Of a stretch of DNA of 35,420 bases, positions 24,419 through 32,936 are shown one piece after another. Below the pieces are notes generated by a model. It was given only the letters and a program-made list of their open reading frames with translations. It ran no database searches and was not told the origin of the DNA. The stretch covers positions 1-35,420 of the forward strand of contig CAYOZN010000039.1 in assembly GCA_964408455.1 (NCBI GenBank), given 5' to 3'. Position numbers and translations under genes: made by a program. The first letter of the stretch is position 1. Each line of letters starts with the position of its first letter. This DNA comes from CAYOZN01 sp964408455 (GTDB lineage: Bacteria > Planctomycetota > Phycisphaerae > UBA1845 > UTPLA1).

Positions 24419-24449
24419 GGGCGGACTTTATGAGGGTGATGGCGGGCGA

Positions 24450-25001
24450 TCAATCCTGCGGGGGCCGGGGAATCCAGCGGTGGACCCTTGCGCAGTAGTC
24501 GACGTACGGCTGGCCGTGGCGTTCGCGGAGGCGGGGCTCTTCGATGCGGGTGACCTGGTAGTGGGCGGCCACCATGCCGACGGCGACGAGGAGCAGGATG
24601 CCCCAGGAGTTGAGGTAGACGGCGATGCCGAGGACGGTGGTGATGAGGGTGATGACGACGGGGTTTCTGACCCAGCGGAAGGGCCCGCCGGTGACGAGCT
24701 GCTTCGGCGGATCAAACTCCACGTGGGGACCGCGACCGTAGAACATGAGCCAGGCGGAGCAGGCAAGGTAGGCGAGGAGGCCGGCGGCGAAGATGGCGAT
24801 GCCGACCAATTGCCGCAGGCTGTGCCAGTAGTACGCGGCCTCGAACCGGAAGCCATCCCAGTCGCCGACTTCGCCGAGCAGGTAGAACAAGGATGGCACG
24901 ACGCCGAGGATGAATACGAGGAACCCGGCAGTGAAGAGGACGGCGCGCAGCGCGAACGGCTTCTCTCCGGGCACCGGTGGGGGCGAAGTGTCGTTTACCA
25001 T
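24450..25001 (-). CDS. Isoprenylcysteine carboxyl methyltransferase-family protein
   Basis: A 183-residue membrane protein with about four to five spans (for example AVLFTAGFLVFILGVVPSLF, LVGIAIFAAGLLAYLACSAW, TLITTVLGIAVYL). The ICMT/PEMT signature is GPFRWVRNPVVI near 108-119, followed by EEPRLRERHGQPYVDYC and RVHRWIP near the end; these bind SAM. Members methylate lipids, quinones or prenylated groups. The ATG overlaps the ketosynthase stop (ATGGTAA), so the two are translationally coupled. In type III polyketide operons a related methyltransferase methylates the product; a similar role here is inference. Confidence 0.82.
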   Translation of the reverse strand: MVNDTSPPPVPGEKPFALRAVLFTAGFLVFILGVVPSLFYLLGEVGDWDGFRFEAAYYWHSLRQLVGIAIFAAGLLAYLACSAWLMFYGRGPHVEFDPPKQLVTGGPFRWVRNPVVITLITTVLGIAVYLNSWGILLLVAVGMVAAHYQVTRIEEPRLRERHGQPYVDYCARVHRWIPRPPQD

Positions 25002-26107
25002 CGCACGGCGAAACCGGCGGTCATCCACTTGCTGGACTCGACGGCATGCACGACGACGAGTTCGCCCGGCTTGATCTCTCCATCGCGGATCATGTGGTCG
25101 AGGTGGAGGAGCGTGGCCGAGCCGCCGCAGTAACCGATCTTGTCGCTGCGGAATTTGATCTTTTCGCGGGTGATGCCGAGCTTGTCGAGGAAGGCGGGGA
25201 TGTGATCCTCGTACAGCTGGGTGGTTGGGATGGAGACGACGTAGTGGTCGACGGTGCTGGGGTCGATCTTGAGCCGCCTGGTGAAGTTGAGCAGGCCCTG
25301 GAGCAGGAGCGGGGCCGCGTTGTCGTTGACGGCGGTGAAGTCCTGCCAGAGGTGGTGATTGCCGCAGTTGTACAGCTCGGGAATCTGCTTGTTTGACTTC
25401 ATGAGGTCGGCCACGGCGCCGCCGGCGGTCATGCCCGCGGGGCGACCGGCACCGACAGACTCGACGAAGGTGTCGACGATGACCTGGTTGTTGTTTCCAT
25501 CGGCGGCGCGGAGGACGACAGCGCCGGAACCATCGGCCAGAATCCAGCGCAAAGCAGCGTGGACCTTGTCGATCTTGGGCTGGTTGAAGTAGCAGCTGCG
25601 CAGGTAGACGCTGGAGAGCTGGCTATAGGCGACCAGGGCCGTTTTGTAGCGGCCGCAGCGAATGGCATCGAAAGCGATCTGCATGCTCTTGCCGACGCCG
25701 CTGCAATTGGAGTGGACTTCGATTTCCGCGCAGGCCTGAACGCCGAGGCGCTCTTGAAGCAAGGCGCTGGTGGGCGGCGTGCTGTGGTCGTAGGAGGGGC
25801 AGGAGATGAGGATGAAATCGAGCTCCTGCGGCTCCATCTTTGCGGCTTCGAGGGCGCGGCGCGAGGCCTGCTCGGCGAGGGTGCTGAAATTGTGGGTCAT
25901 ATCGCCGGTTTCTGGATCCACGGCGAAGTGACGCGACTGGACGCCGCCTCGATCGAGCATTTTTTGTCCAAGGTTGCCGATGAAGCTCTTGACCTTGGCG
26001 GGCGCATTATCGAGCGGGCCCAGAACCGCTTCTACGCGGTCATTGGGAATGGGCGGCCCAGGAAGAAAGCTGCCCGTGCCTGCGATGCGAACAGGTATCA
26101 ACGACAT
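24995..26107 (-). CDS. Ketosynthase III-like protein with altered catalytic triad
   Basis: A 370-residue thiolase-fold protein of the FabH/OleA type. It has the nucleophile Cys135 in VHSNCSGVGKS and the usual order of early ISCPSYDHSTPPTSA, then a late VVHAVESSKWMTAGFAV. FabH has a catalytic His in IPHQAN and an Asn in GNTSAAS. At the matching places here are IPTT (293-296) and GYCGGS (325-330), so both are replaced. A condensing reaction by the standard route is thus unlikely; acyl transfer or hydrolysis is possible. ATG 26107 has GGGAG six bases upstream. First gene of the operon with the methyltransferase and the SDR, and divergent from the dipeptide epimerase. The family call is firm; the activity is open. 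Confidence 0.85.
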   Translation of the reverse strand: MSLIPVRIAGTGSFLPGPPIPNDRVEAVLGPLDNAPAKVKSFIGNLGQKMLDRGGVQSRHFAVDPETGDMTHNFSTLAEQASRRALEAAKMEPQELDFILISCPSYDHSTPPTSALLQERLGVQACAEIEVHSNCSGVGKSMQIAFDAIRCGRYKTALVAYSQLSSVYLRSCYFNQPKIDKVHAALRWILADGSGAVVLRAADGNNNQVIVDTFVESVGAGRPAGMTAGGAVADLMKSNKQIPELYNCGNHHLWQDFTAVNDNAAPLLLQGLLNFTRRLKIDPSTVDHYVVSIPTTQLYEDHIPAFLDKLGITREKIKFRSDKIGYCGGSATLLHLDHMIRDGEIKPGELVVVHAVESSKWMTAGFAVRW

Positions 26108-26443
26108 TAGTACTCCCAGTCATCAGTGCAAGCTTTCAACTATTCGACTCACCTTGGGGGGACGAAACGATCGTTGAACGCTGCGAACGCGAAGCCGAAT
26201 ATGATAGCATGCGATCGGCACCCGGGAAAGCTGTTATGCACCAAGGCAGCATGGCGCTTCGCGCGTGAAACATCGCGCCATGCGCGGGAGAATGATACCT
26301 GCGATTGGCCGGTCCGCAACTGGAGGCGGGGCGACTTTCGTAGCAGGGATGTAAGTATCGAAGCAGCATCGGGTTGGACGCCACTATGGGGCGGCGGCCG
26401 GGCGCTTCGAAATGTTAGGTGGACATTCGGGCGGGCAACAGCG
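26108..26443. other. Divergent intergenic region, no gene seen
   Basis: Between the ketosynthase III (minus) and the dipeptide epimerase (plus). A TATGAT at 26200-26205 with TTGAAC at 26174-26179 could be a rightward promoter, but the 20-base spacing is too long. The open frame from 26126 runs through it without a start or codon pattern I can support. Confidence 0.5.
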
Positions 26444-27475
26444 ATGAACATCGAACTGCATTGGGACCGCATGGCCATACGTCCTGCCGATCCGTTTCGC
26501 ACGGCGAAGGCAACACGGGGCGAACGCGAGACGCTGTGGGTGCGCTTACGGTTCGACGGCGTCGAAGGTTGGGGCGAGGCAGTTCCCATGGACACCTACG
26601 GCCAGACGCTGGCGACGGCGGAGGCAGCGCTGGGAGAGATGCGCTCGGAGCTGGGCGACGATCCGTTCCTGGTGGAGCCGATCACGGACCGGCTGCTGGC
26701 GCGGTTCGACGATCAGCGGGCGGCGGTGGCGGCGGTCGATGCGGCGCTGCACGATTGGATCGGCAAGCGGCTGAGGATCCCGGTGTGCCGTTACCTTGGG
26801 CTGGATGGATCGCGGACGCCGCTGACGTCATTCACCATCGGGATCGACACGCCGGAAGTGATCGCCGAGAAGGCCCGCCGGGCGGCGGAATACCCGATTC
26901 TAAAGGTCAAAGTGGGCACGGAGACCGACGCAGAGAACCTGGCGGCCATCCGCAGCGTGTCTCCGGAGAAGACACTGCGCGTGGATGCCAACGCGGCATG
27001 GAGCGCGGAGACGGCGATTGAGAGGCTCGGCGTGCTGAGCGAATTCGGTATTGAATTCGTTGAGCAGCCGGTGGCAGCGGGCGATCTGGACGGGCTGCGA
27101 CGCGTGCGGGTAGCGGGACTGATGCCGGTGGTGGCGGACGAGAGCTGCGTGCGACCGGCGGATGTGATCCGACTGGCTGGGTGCGTGGATGGCATCAACA
27201 TCAAGATTGCGAAGTGCGGCGGCATCCGGGAGGCGCTGCGAATCATTCATCTTGCGCGCGGTTTCGGCATGAAGATCATGCTGGGGTGCATGCTGGAGAC
27301 GTCGCTGGGTATTGCGGCGGCTGCGCAGCTGGCGCCGCTGGTGGACTGGCTGGACCTGGATGGGCATCTGCTGCTGGCGGCAGACCGCTTTCAAGGGCTG
27401 GGCGGGCGCGGTGGACCGCTGACGATCGGCACGGGGGAGGGTCTGGGGGTTTTGCCGGCCGGGACCGGTTTGTAG
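26444..27475 (+). CDS. Dipeptide epimerase (L-Ala-D/L-Glu-type), enolase superfamily
   Basis: Enolase-superfamily enzyme that epimerises the second residue of dipeptides, in many bacteria L-Ala-D-Glu from murein turnover. The 343-residue product has KVKVG (Lys154, Lys156), metal ligands Asp181 (DANAAW), Glu207 (EQP) and Asp232 (ADES), and Lys257 in KIAKCGG. GCMLETSLG and WLDLDGHLL with the DxD pair (304, 306) near the end are characteristic of dipeptide epimerases, where they bind the substrate N-terminus. Start: ATG 26444 has only a weak GGGCGGG; the frame to 26126 is not coding. No peptidase or transporter is adjacent, so murein recycling is inference. Confidence 0.85.
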   Translation: MNIELHWDRMAIRPADPFRTAKATRGERETLWVRLRFDGVEGWGEAVPMDTYGQTLATAEAALGEMRSELGDDPFLVEPITDRLLARFDDQRAAVAAVDAALHDWIGKRLRIPVCRYLGLDGSRTPLTSFTIGIDTPEVIAEKARRAAEYPILKVKVGTETDAENLAAIRSVSPEKTLRVDANAAWSAETAIERLGVLSEFGIEFVEQPVAAGDLDGLRRVRVAGLMPVVADESCVRPADVIRLAGCVDGINIKIAKCGGIREALRIIHLARGFGMKIMLGCMLETSLGIAAAAQLAPLVDWLDLDGHLLLAADRFQGLGGRGGPLTIGTGEGLGVLPAGTGL

Positions 27476-27932
27476 GCGCGCCCGACTGAAAAAAGGCGCG
27501 GCGATTTTCGGATTGCCATGGATTGTGGCTCCGCAATTGCAACGCATGGGTGGTGGGCGCAGCCGCGGGGCGGCGGCGCTGGCAGAATGGGGTTTTCAGG
27601 GGTTGTGGCAGGCTATGGGCGTTAAATATTGCCCCAATTTGGATACGCAGGCGGGAACAATTACCCAGTTTTTCCCGCGCAAGGGAGTTGACTGCAACCT
27701 GGTGCGGGTAAGAATGGAACAAGTTACGGCGACCCGGCGGGCGGGAGAAATGGGCCCGTCCGCCGCGTTTCCACGTGACACACACCGCACGCGCAGGCCG
27801 CGGCGCGCCAGGATAGCAGCAGTCCACCGCCTTGTGGCACACACCCACAAGGACTGCCGTGAAGACGGGCGACGCCAATAGCCGCGCCTCTCACGAAACC
27901 ACCTCGCTTATTTGTGTGAAGGAGCGTTTCTT
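27476..27932. other. Intergenic region with weak terminator and possible promoter
   Basis: CGCGCC/GGCGCG (27477-27482, 27495-27500) followed by GCGATTTT may end the epimerase transcript. TTGACT (27688-27693) with AAGAAT 16 bases later is a possible promoter for the regulator at 27933. The palindrome at 27830-27852 is listed separately. No gene is seen; frames here lack ribosome binding sites. Confidence 0.4.
27830..27852. promoter_or_regulatory. Perfect 8-bp palindrome, candidate operator
   Basis: CCTTGTGG (27830-27837), seven bases, CCACAAGG (27845-27852). AGTCC (27821-27825) and GGACT (27851-27855) extend the symmetry in a second register. It lies about 80 bases before the GntR-type regulator, where an autoregulatory operator would be expected. 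Confidence 0.4.
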
Positions 27933-29162
27933 ATGATAGAGCGTGGTGTTCCGCGCGACAACGGAGCGACGGGCGGTCGACCCGTTCGGTTGAGTTACAA
28001 GTTTCAGCGATTGCGTGAGGCAATCAGGGAAGCCATTGTCAACGGCAGCCTGCCCGACCGGCTGCCGGGCGAGCGCGAGCTTGGGCGGCGTTTCGGGGCC
28101 AATGCGAAGACGATCAACAAGGCACTGAGCGATCTGACGGCGGAGGGTCTACTTGTCCGCCGGATCGGACGCGGTACGTACCGGGCGGGGACGTCGGCGG
28201 CGCAATCGAGCCCTGCGCAGCGCCTCGCGTACGCCTTCACGGGGGCGTCCGCGGCGACTCAAGCGCTTGCCATTGCGCTGAATCGATGCGCGGCGGCATC
28301 CGGATGGTCGCTGGAGATGCTGTCGACCGGCAGCCGGCCCGGCGGCGACCAGGCGGCGCTGGCGGACTGGCCGGCCTCGGCGCGTAAGGACACGGGGGCG
28401 CTGATGCTGGTGTGCGAGGATGCGCTGAGCCGGAATGGCGGCGGCGCATCGGCAGCGCTGCTGATGGAGGCGCAGCGGCGGCACGTGCCGGTGGTATCGG
28501 TCGGCACGACGGGGTCGCATACCAAGCTGAATAGCGTGGTTCCAGATTTCAGCGACGCAGGGTATCGCTCGGCGGAGCATCTCTATCGGCTCGGTTGCGA
28601 GTCGGTGCTGGTGTTTCACACGGCGATGCACCGCGACGTGGAGAGCGCGCTGAACGGATGCCGCACGGCTGCGACGCGGTTTGGCGGCCGCTGCACGATC
28701 ACATGTTTGTCGTCGGTATCGCTGGTGGATTCCGCGGAGCAGATCGCCGGGGTGTGGAGCGAGGAAAAGCGTCGCGGCACACGATCGGACAACGGCGCCG
28801 CCGTCGGGGTGGTGCTGGTCGGCGCCGCGGCACGGAACGCGGCGTGGCAACACGGGGGCCTGGCGGCGCTCTGGTCGGCGGGGAAAGCGGCGGTCGTGTG
28901 TATACGGGATCTTGGCGAAGGGAGCGTCGACGAGGCGTCGCTAACGACGTACGAGTTCGACGCGGTCACGGCGGCACGGCGGGCGGTGGAGCTTTGCGAC
29001 GATGTCCGGACAGGGCAGCGCCCGGTCGAAATTATCGTGCCCGGACGGCTGGCGATTCGCGAGACGATTGCGCCGGCCTCATCGCGAGGTGATTCGACGC
29101 GCCCTGAATCGCCGGCGTCGAGCCACGTGATGCGCTCCGCGTCGGCCGAAGTGTCTATTTAA
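27933..29162 (+). CDS. GntR-type transcriptional regulator with LacI-like effector domain
   Basis: A 409-residue DNA-binding regulator. Residues 17-85 are a GntR winged helix: FQRLREAIREAIVNGSL, then LPGERELGRRFGANAKTINK as recognition part, and LTAEGLLVRRIGRGTYRAG as wing. Residues 95-370 have alternating hydrophobic strands and helices (LAYAFTGASAATQALAIAL, VPVVSVGTTGSH, GVVLVGAAARNAAW) consistent with a periplasmic-binding-type sugar or small-molecule domain. Such GntR/LacI hybrids are common in planctomycetes and related groups. ATG 27933 has AAGGAG eight bases upstream. The target genes are unknown; the upstream palindrome suggests autoregulation. Confidence 0.82.
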   Translation: MIERGVPRDNGATGGRPVRLSYKFQRLREAIREAIVNGSLPDRLPGERELGRRFGANAKTINKALSDLTAEGLLVRRIGRGTYRAGTSAAQSSPAQRLAYAFTGASAATQALAIALNRCAAASGWSLEMLSTGSRPGGDQAALADWPASARKDTGALMLVCEDALSRNGGGASAALLMEAQRRHVPVVSVGTTGSHTKLNSVVPDFSDAGYRSAEHLYRLGCESVLVFHTAMHRDVESALNGCRTAATRFGGRCTITCLSSVSLVDSAEQIAGVWSEEKRRGTRSDNGAAVGVVLVGAAARNAAWQHGGLAALWSAGKAAVVCIRDLGEGSVDEASLTTYEFDAVTAARRAVELCDDVRTGQRPVEIIVPGRLAIRETIAPASSRGDSTRPESPASSHVMRSASAEVSI

Positions 29163-29202
29163 GAGGGCGGCGCGCGACAGGGCGCGACAGACATCAATGG
29201 CA

Positions 29203-29249
29203 GGCGGGCGGCTGCGCTCTGAAAGGGCGCCGCAGCCCGCCGCTTTTCG
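29203..29249 (+). terminator. Probable terminator of the GntR-type gene
   Basis: CGGCTGCG (about 29209-29216) pairs with CGCAGCCCG (29231-29239) within a longer GC-rich inverted repeat, followed by CGCTTTTCGTTTTT. The rest of the 29163-29438 stretch holds nothing I can support. Confidence 0.5.
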
Positions 29250-29438
29250 TTTTTACAGCCGCTTGCGACCGGCCTTTTGCGTTGGGTCCCACGGGGGCCG
29301 TCTGCCTATCGGCCGCCTGAACGTATATCAAGGGAGGCGGATAAGCGTTGGGCGGTCCAGCATCGCCGGCAGGCAGGCGCCGTTCAGGGGCAGCCCCCCC
29401 TGCTTCATATAACATCGCGGCGGAGGTGAATGGCTCAG

Positions 29439-29467
29439 TTGATCGATGGGCGGGCGTCGTGCATAAT
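29439..29467 (+). promoter_or_regulatory. Candidate promoter of the zinc-ribbon/RNase HI pair
   Basis: TTGATC (29439-29444), 17 bases, CATAAT (29462-29467). Transcription would start about 60 bases before the zinc-ribbon protein ATG at 29534. Confidence 0.5.
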
Positions 29468-29533
29468 AGCGGGTCTCGACTGATGCGCCGAAGGCTAGAA
29501 TGCTTCGGTATTGAAAAGAAGGGACCGCAGCCC

Positions 29534-30277
29534 ATGGGAGCGACTCTCGACGCCCTGCACACACTCCAGGAAATCGAGTTACAAATCGCCGAATTGCAGC
29601 GAACGATCGATCGCAAGAAGACGGCCTGCCATCGACAGCAGAAGAAGATCGATGAGATCGAGGCACGTATCAAAACGCACCGCGATCAGCGCAAGATGCT
29701 GCAAATGGACTATGACCGCAACGATCTGACGGTCAAATCCAACGAAGCCGAGATCACCAAATACCGCCAGGCGCTGAATCTCGCCAAGACGAACAAGGAA
29801 TACTCGGCGGTTCTCACTCAGCTTAACACCTTCAAGGCCGACACCGGCAAGCTCGAAGAGAAGGGCTTGGAACTGCTCGGCCAGATCGACGTCAAGGAAA
29901 AAGAAATCGCCGCGCTGGAGGCGGAGAAGCAGACGGAGCAGGCGCGGCTGAAGGAACTTTACGCGGCGGTGGAGGATGCCGAGCATCGTGCCTCCGACCG
30001 GATGAACCGTCTGAAGAAGGAACGGGAGGCAGCGGCGGCGGCGGTTCCGGACCAGGTGCGGGACATGTTCAACCGGGTGGCGCGCAAGAACGAAGGCGAG
30101 GCGATGGCGAGCATCGTCCGCACGCATCCGAAGCGACAGGAATATGCCTGCGAGGGGTGCAACATGAGCATCACCATCGAGCAGGTGAACTCGGTTCTTT
30201 CGCGGGACGAGGCGGTGCTGTGCAATGTGTGCGGGCGGATACTGTATGCGGGTTCGGGCATGACGTCGGCGCGGTAG
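29534..30277 (+). CDS. Coiled-coil C4 zinc-ribbon protein (DUF164/zf-RING_7 type)
   Basis: A 247-residue protein. Residues 5-170 are a long antiparallel coiled coil (QEIELQIAELQRTIDRKK, then LEEKGLELLGQIDVKEKEI). Residues 200-240 hold a zinc ribbon with Cys206, Cys209, Cys230 and Cys233 in the CxxC-N20-CxxC pattern. A NKEYSAVLTQL segment near residues 87-97 is typical of the family. The family is widespread and thought to bind nucleic acid, but its role is not established. It is often next to an RNase H-like gene, as here. ATG 29534 is used; ATG 29482 would add 17 residues. Confidence 0.85.
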   Translation: MGATLDALHTLQEIELQIAELQRTIDRKKTACHRQQKKIDEIEARIKTHRDQRKMLQMDYDRNDLTVKSNEAEITKYRQALNLAKTNKEYSAVLTQLNTFKADTGKLEEKGLELLGQIDVKEKEIAALEAEKQTEQARLKELYAAVEDAEHRASDRMNRLKKEREAAAAAVPDQVRDMFNRVARKNEGEAMASIVRTHPKRQEYACEGCNMSITIEQVNSVLSRDEAVLCNVCGRILYAGSGMTSAR

Positions 30278-30365
30278 GTGCGGGCGGCCGGCGCGAGACG
30301 CCGGCACGGACGTATTTTTCAGACGGAATCGGGCAGCATTTCAGACCGCCGTCAGGCGGCACCAC

Positions 30366-30803
30366 ATGCGATTAACCATTCACATCGATGGCGGGGCGCG
30401 CGGCAATCCCGGTCCGGCGGCGGCGGGGGTTTCGATTTGCGACGAGGATGGAACGGCGCTGTACGAGGGCGGTTTTTTCCTGGGCCGGGCGACGAACAAC
30501 GTGGCGGAGTACACGGGGTTATTGAAGGCGGTGGAGATTGCGCGGTCGATTGGCGGCGCGGAGGTGAACGTCTTCTCGGACAGCGAACTACTGGTGCGGC
30601 AGATCAACGGGGAGTACCGGGTGCGCAACGAGACGCTGAAGGACTACTTCGACCAGGCGATGAAGGGGCTGCGATCGTTCAAGAAATGGAAAGTGTCACA
30701 CGTGCGTCGCGAGGCGAACCGGCGTGCGGACGAGCTGGCGAACATGGCGATGGACGCGGGGCGGGACGTGGTGGAGTATGATTGGCAGGGATTAAAGGAT
30801 TGA
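30366..30803 (+). CDS. RNase HI-family protein
   Basis: Endonuclease fold that cuts the RNA strand of RNA-DNA hybrids. At 145 residues it has the full RNase H core and four acidic residues: Asp8 (HIDGGARGNPG), Glu48 (NNVAEYTGL), Asp72 (FSDSELLVRQ) and Asp122 (NRRADELAN). HVRREANRRADELAN is the typical late motif. The RVT_3-type pattern (GGARGNPGPAA, NNVAEY) suggests the archaeal/Actinobacterial-like branch rather than E. coli RnhA. It lies 88 bases after the zinc-ribbon gene and probably shares its transcript. Confidence 0.9.
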   Translation: MRLTIHIDGGARGNPGPAAAGVSICDEDGTALYEGGFFLGRATNNVAEYTGLLKAVEIARSIGGAEVNVFSDSELLVRQINGEYRVRNETLKDYFDQAMKGLRSFKKWKVSHVRREANRRADELANMAMDAGRDVVEYDWQGLKD

Positions 30804-30839
30804 GGGATCAAGGGGGCGGGCGCCGTTCCGGGCGAGCCG

Positions 30840-32936
30840 TCAGCGTTTGCAGGCTTCGTTGAGGATCATTTCGAGGACGGGGGCGCCGGTTTTCTTCCAG
30901 CGGGGGACGACTTTGTCGTTGACATAGACGGTTGGCGTGCCGCGATAGAGCATGGCCTTGCCGGCCTGGGCATCCTGGCGGATGGCATTCGCGACTTCCG
31001 GGCTGTTCATCTGTGCGAAGAGGGCATCGGCGTCGAGGCCCATTTGCTGCGCGGCGGCGCGGAGCGTGTCTTCGCTCAGCGTTTTCTGATTGGCCAGCAG
31101 CCATTCGTGCATTTTCCAGTACATGTCGCGACCTGCGAGCATGCCGGCGGCTTCGACGGCGCGGGCGGCGAGGCAGCCATTCTGGAAAACGGTCTTCGGG
31201 GCGACGGGGTTGCACTCCTGGTTGAAGGGATAGTGGCGGACGGTGTAGTGGACGCCTTCCTTGTCCTTCATCCAATTGCGGATGATGCCGTCCAGCTCGG
31301 CGGAGAGGTCCTGCTGGTAATCGATCCAGATGGTGATCTTTGTGCGGGCGGCATCCGGCCCGATCTGGAACATGTTTACATCGAGCGGCATCTTGCGCGG
31401 GTATTGCTCCTTCCAGTCGCTGACGTACTTGGCGACGCCGGGCTGGGGCTGATCGAGATCGGCATTCATGGGCGTGGGGTTGGTGGCGAGCACCTTTTTG
31501 GCGGCGTTGACAACGGCAAAACGCGGTGCGAAGACGCCGACGAGTTCGACGCCGTTGATGAAGACCATGGGGGTGTAGTGCAGGCCGAGCCAGTCGGCCT
31601 GGGTAATGTCGGCCTTCACGTTTTCCTCGGTTTCGGGACCCGTCATGACTGCGATGAACTCGTTGGGCTCGAAGCCGAGCTGGAGCAGACCTTCCGTCAA
31701 TTCAGGGTGGGTGAAGGCGCCGCCGCGGGCGAAGAGCCATTCGTGCATTTTCCAGAAGCCCTCGTTGCCGTAGAGGATGCCGGCGGCCTCGGCGGCGCGG
31801 GCGGCCCAGCAGGCGTTGGCGTGGAGGCTCGCCGTCATGTACTGGTTGCAGAGCTTGTCCATCGGGAAGTGTTTGACGGACAGGGAGACCGTGGGCGTGG
31901 CCTTTACGAATTCCATGACTTCGCCCTCGATGCGCTTGCAGTCGGGGCACTGGTAGTCAGTCAGCATGACGATGCGCACGGCGGCCTCTTCGGGGCCGAG
32001 GCGCCAGCGGCCGGTGAAGCCGCCCTGCCAGGGGCGATCGCCGACGTCGATGGCGATGCCGCCGAGTGTCACCGTTGTGTCACTCTGCGGATCGGAATCC
32101 GGTGAATTGGCGTTAGTGGCCTGTGTCGCGTCGCCGGCGGAATTGCCGGTCCCTTCCTGCCCAGCCTTGTTATCGTTTGTGCCGCCCTGCCCATGAGCCG
32201 CACTCGCGTCGGCGTTGCCGGACTGCGCGTTGCCGGCCGCCGCACGGGCGAGCTGCTCGGCCTTGATGCGGTTCTGCTCGATGACCTGGTCGACGGATTC
32301 GGCCATCTGCTTTTCCTGGTCGGCGGTGAACTCGGCGCTGCGGTCGCGCTCGACGGCGAAGAGGACGCCGGATGCCGCCAGAAAGACACCGGCGACGGCG
32401 GCCAGCGGTGCCAGCCGCGGGGCGGCAGCGCGGCGCGAGGTCTCGAGAATGAGCCAGAAGGCGATGTTGGCGGCGTGGACGCCGAGGCAGTATTGGCAGA
32501 GGTGGCCCTCCTTGAAAAGGATGATGATGAAGAAGAGCGAGACGGCGACGCCAAGGCGGACGAGCCATTTGAACAAGGCGGGCACGCCATCTTTCGAGAG
32601 CGACCAGGCGATGAGGAGACCGCTGAAATAGGCGAGGCCGAGGAAGGAGACGGGCCAGACGCGATCGCCCAGCGGGATTTTGCCCCACTTGCTGGCGGCG
32701 GCCTGGGCGCAGGGGCTGCCTTCGCCGCAGCCGGGCATGGCCATGGCACCGAAGTGGTCGAGGACGAGGACGACCGAGAGCGTGACGGCGACGGCGAGGA
32801 GGACGAGACCGAGGGCGTATTGCGCCGGACTGAAGGCAGGCGGGGCGGCGGACGAAGCTGTTGCATATCCCACGGCGGATGGCTGTCGGGCGCCCGCGGG
32901 CGAAGATTTTTGCGGTCGAGGGTTGCTGGTGGACAT
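30840..32936 (-). CDS. VKOR-DsbA-DsbA fusion (oxidative protein folding)
   Basis: A 698-residue protein that should make and pass disulfides in the periplasm. Residues 35-200 are a VKOR domain of about five spans with the loop pair Cys70/Cys76 (GCGEGSPC) and active site CQYC (147-150). A linker rich in Ala/Gly/Asn/Asp spans about 225-290. Residues 295-490 are a DsbA-like thioredoxin domain with CPDC (330-333) and cis-Pro (TPMV). Residues 515-698 are a second copy with TPTV at 667-670. Where CPDC is expected it has QDLS (542-545), so no active CxxC. Each copy keeps a further Cys pair 13 residues apart (363/376 and 575/588). The second domain may bind substrate or act structurally. Confidence 0.88.
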   Translation of the reverse strand: MSTSNPRPQKSSPAGARQPSAVGYATASSAAPPAFSPAQYALGLVLLAVAVTLSVVLVLDHFGAMAMPGCGEGSPCAQAAASKWGKIPLGDRVWPVSFLGLAYFSGLLIAWSLSKDGVPALFKWLVRLGVAVSLFFIIILFKEGHLCQYCLGVHAANIAFWLILETSRRAAAPRLAPLAAVAGVFLAASGVLFAVERDRSAEFTADQEKQMAESVDQVIEQNRIKAEQLARAAAGNAQSGNADASAAHGQGGTNDNKAGQEGTGNSAGDATQATNANSPDSDPQSDTTVTLGGIAIDVGDRPWQGGFTGRWRLGPEEAAVRIVMLTDYQCPDCKRIEGEVMEFVKATPTVSLSVKHFPMDKLCNQYMTASLHANACWAARAAEAAGILYGNEGFWKMHEWLFARGGAFTHPELTEGLLQLGFEPNEFIAVMTGPETEENVKADITQADWLGLHYTPMVFINGVELVGVFAPRFAVVNAAKKVLATNPTPMNADLDQPQPGVAKYVSDWKEQYPRKMPLDVNMFQIGPDAARTKITIWIDYQQDLSAELDGIIRNWMKDKEGVHYTVRHYPFNQECNPVAPKTVFQNGCLAARAVEAAGMLAGRDMYWKMHEWLLANQKTLSEDTLRAAAQQMGLDADALFAQMNSPEVANAIRQDAQAGKAMLYRGTPTVYVNDKVVPRWKKTGAPVLEMILNEACKR

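Noticed and set aside
31044..32105. 353-residue open frame on the plus strand
   Set aside because: Antisense to the VKOR-DsbA fusion, whose motifs are clear.
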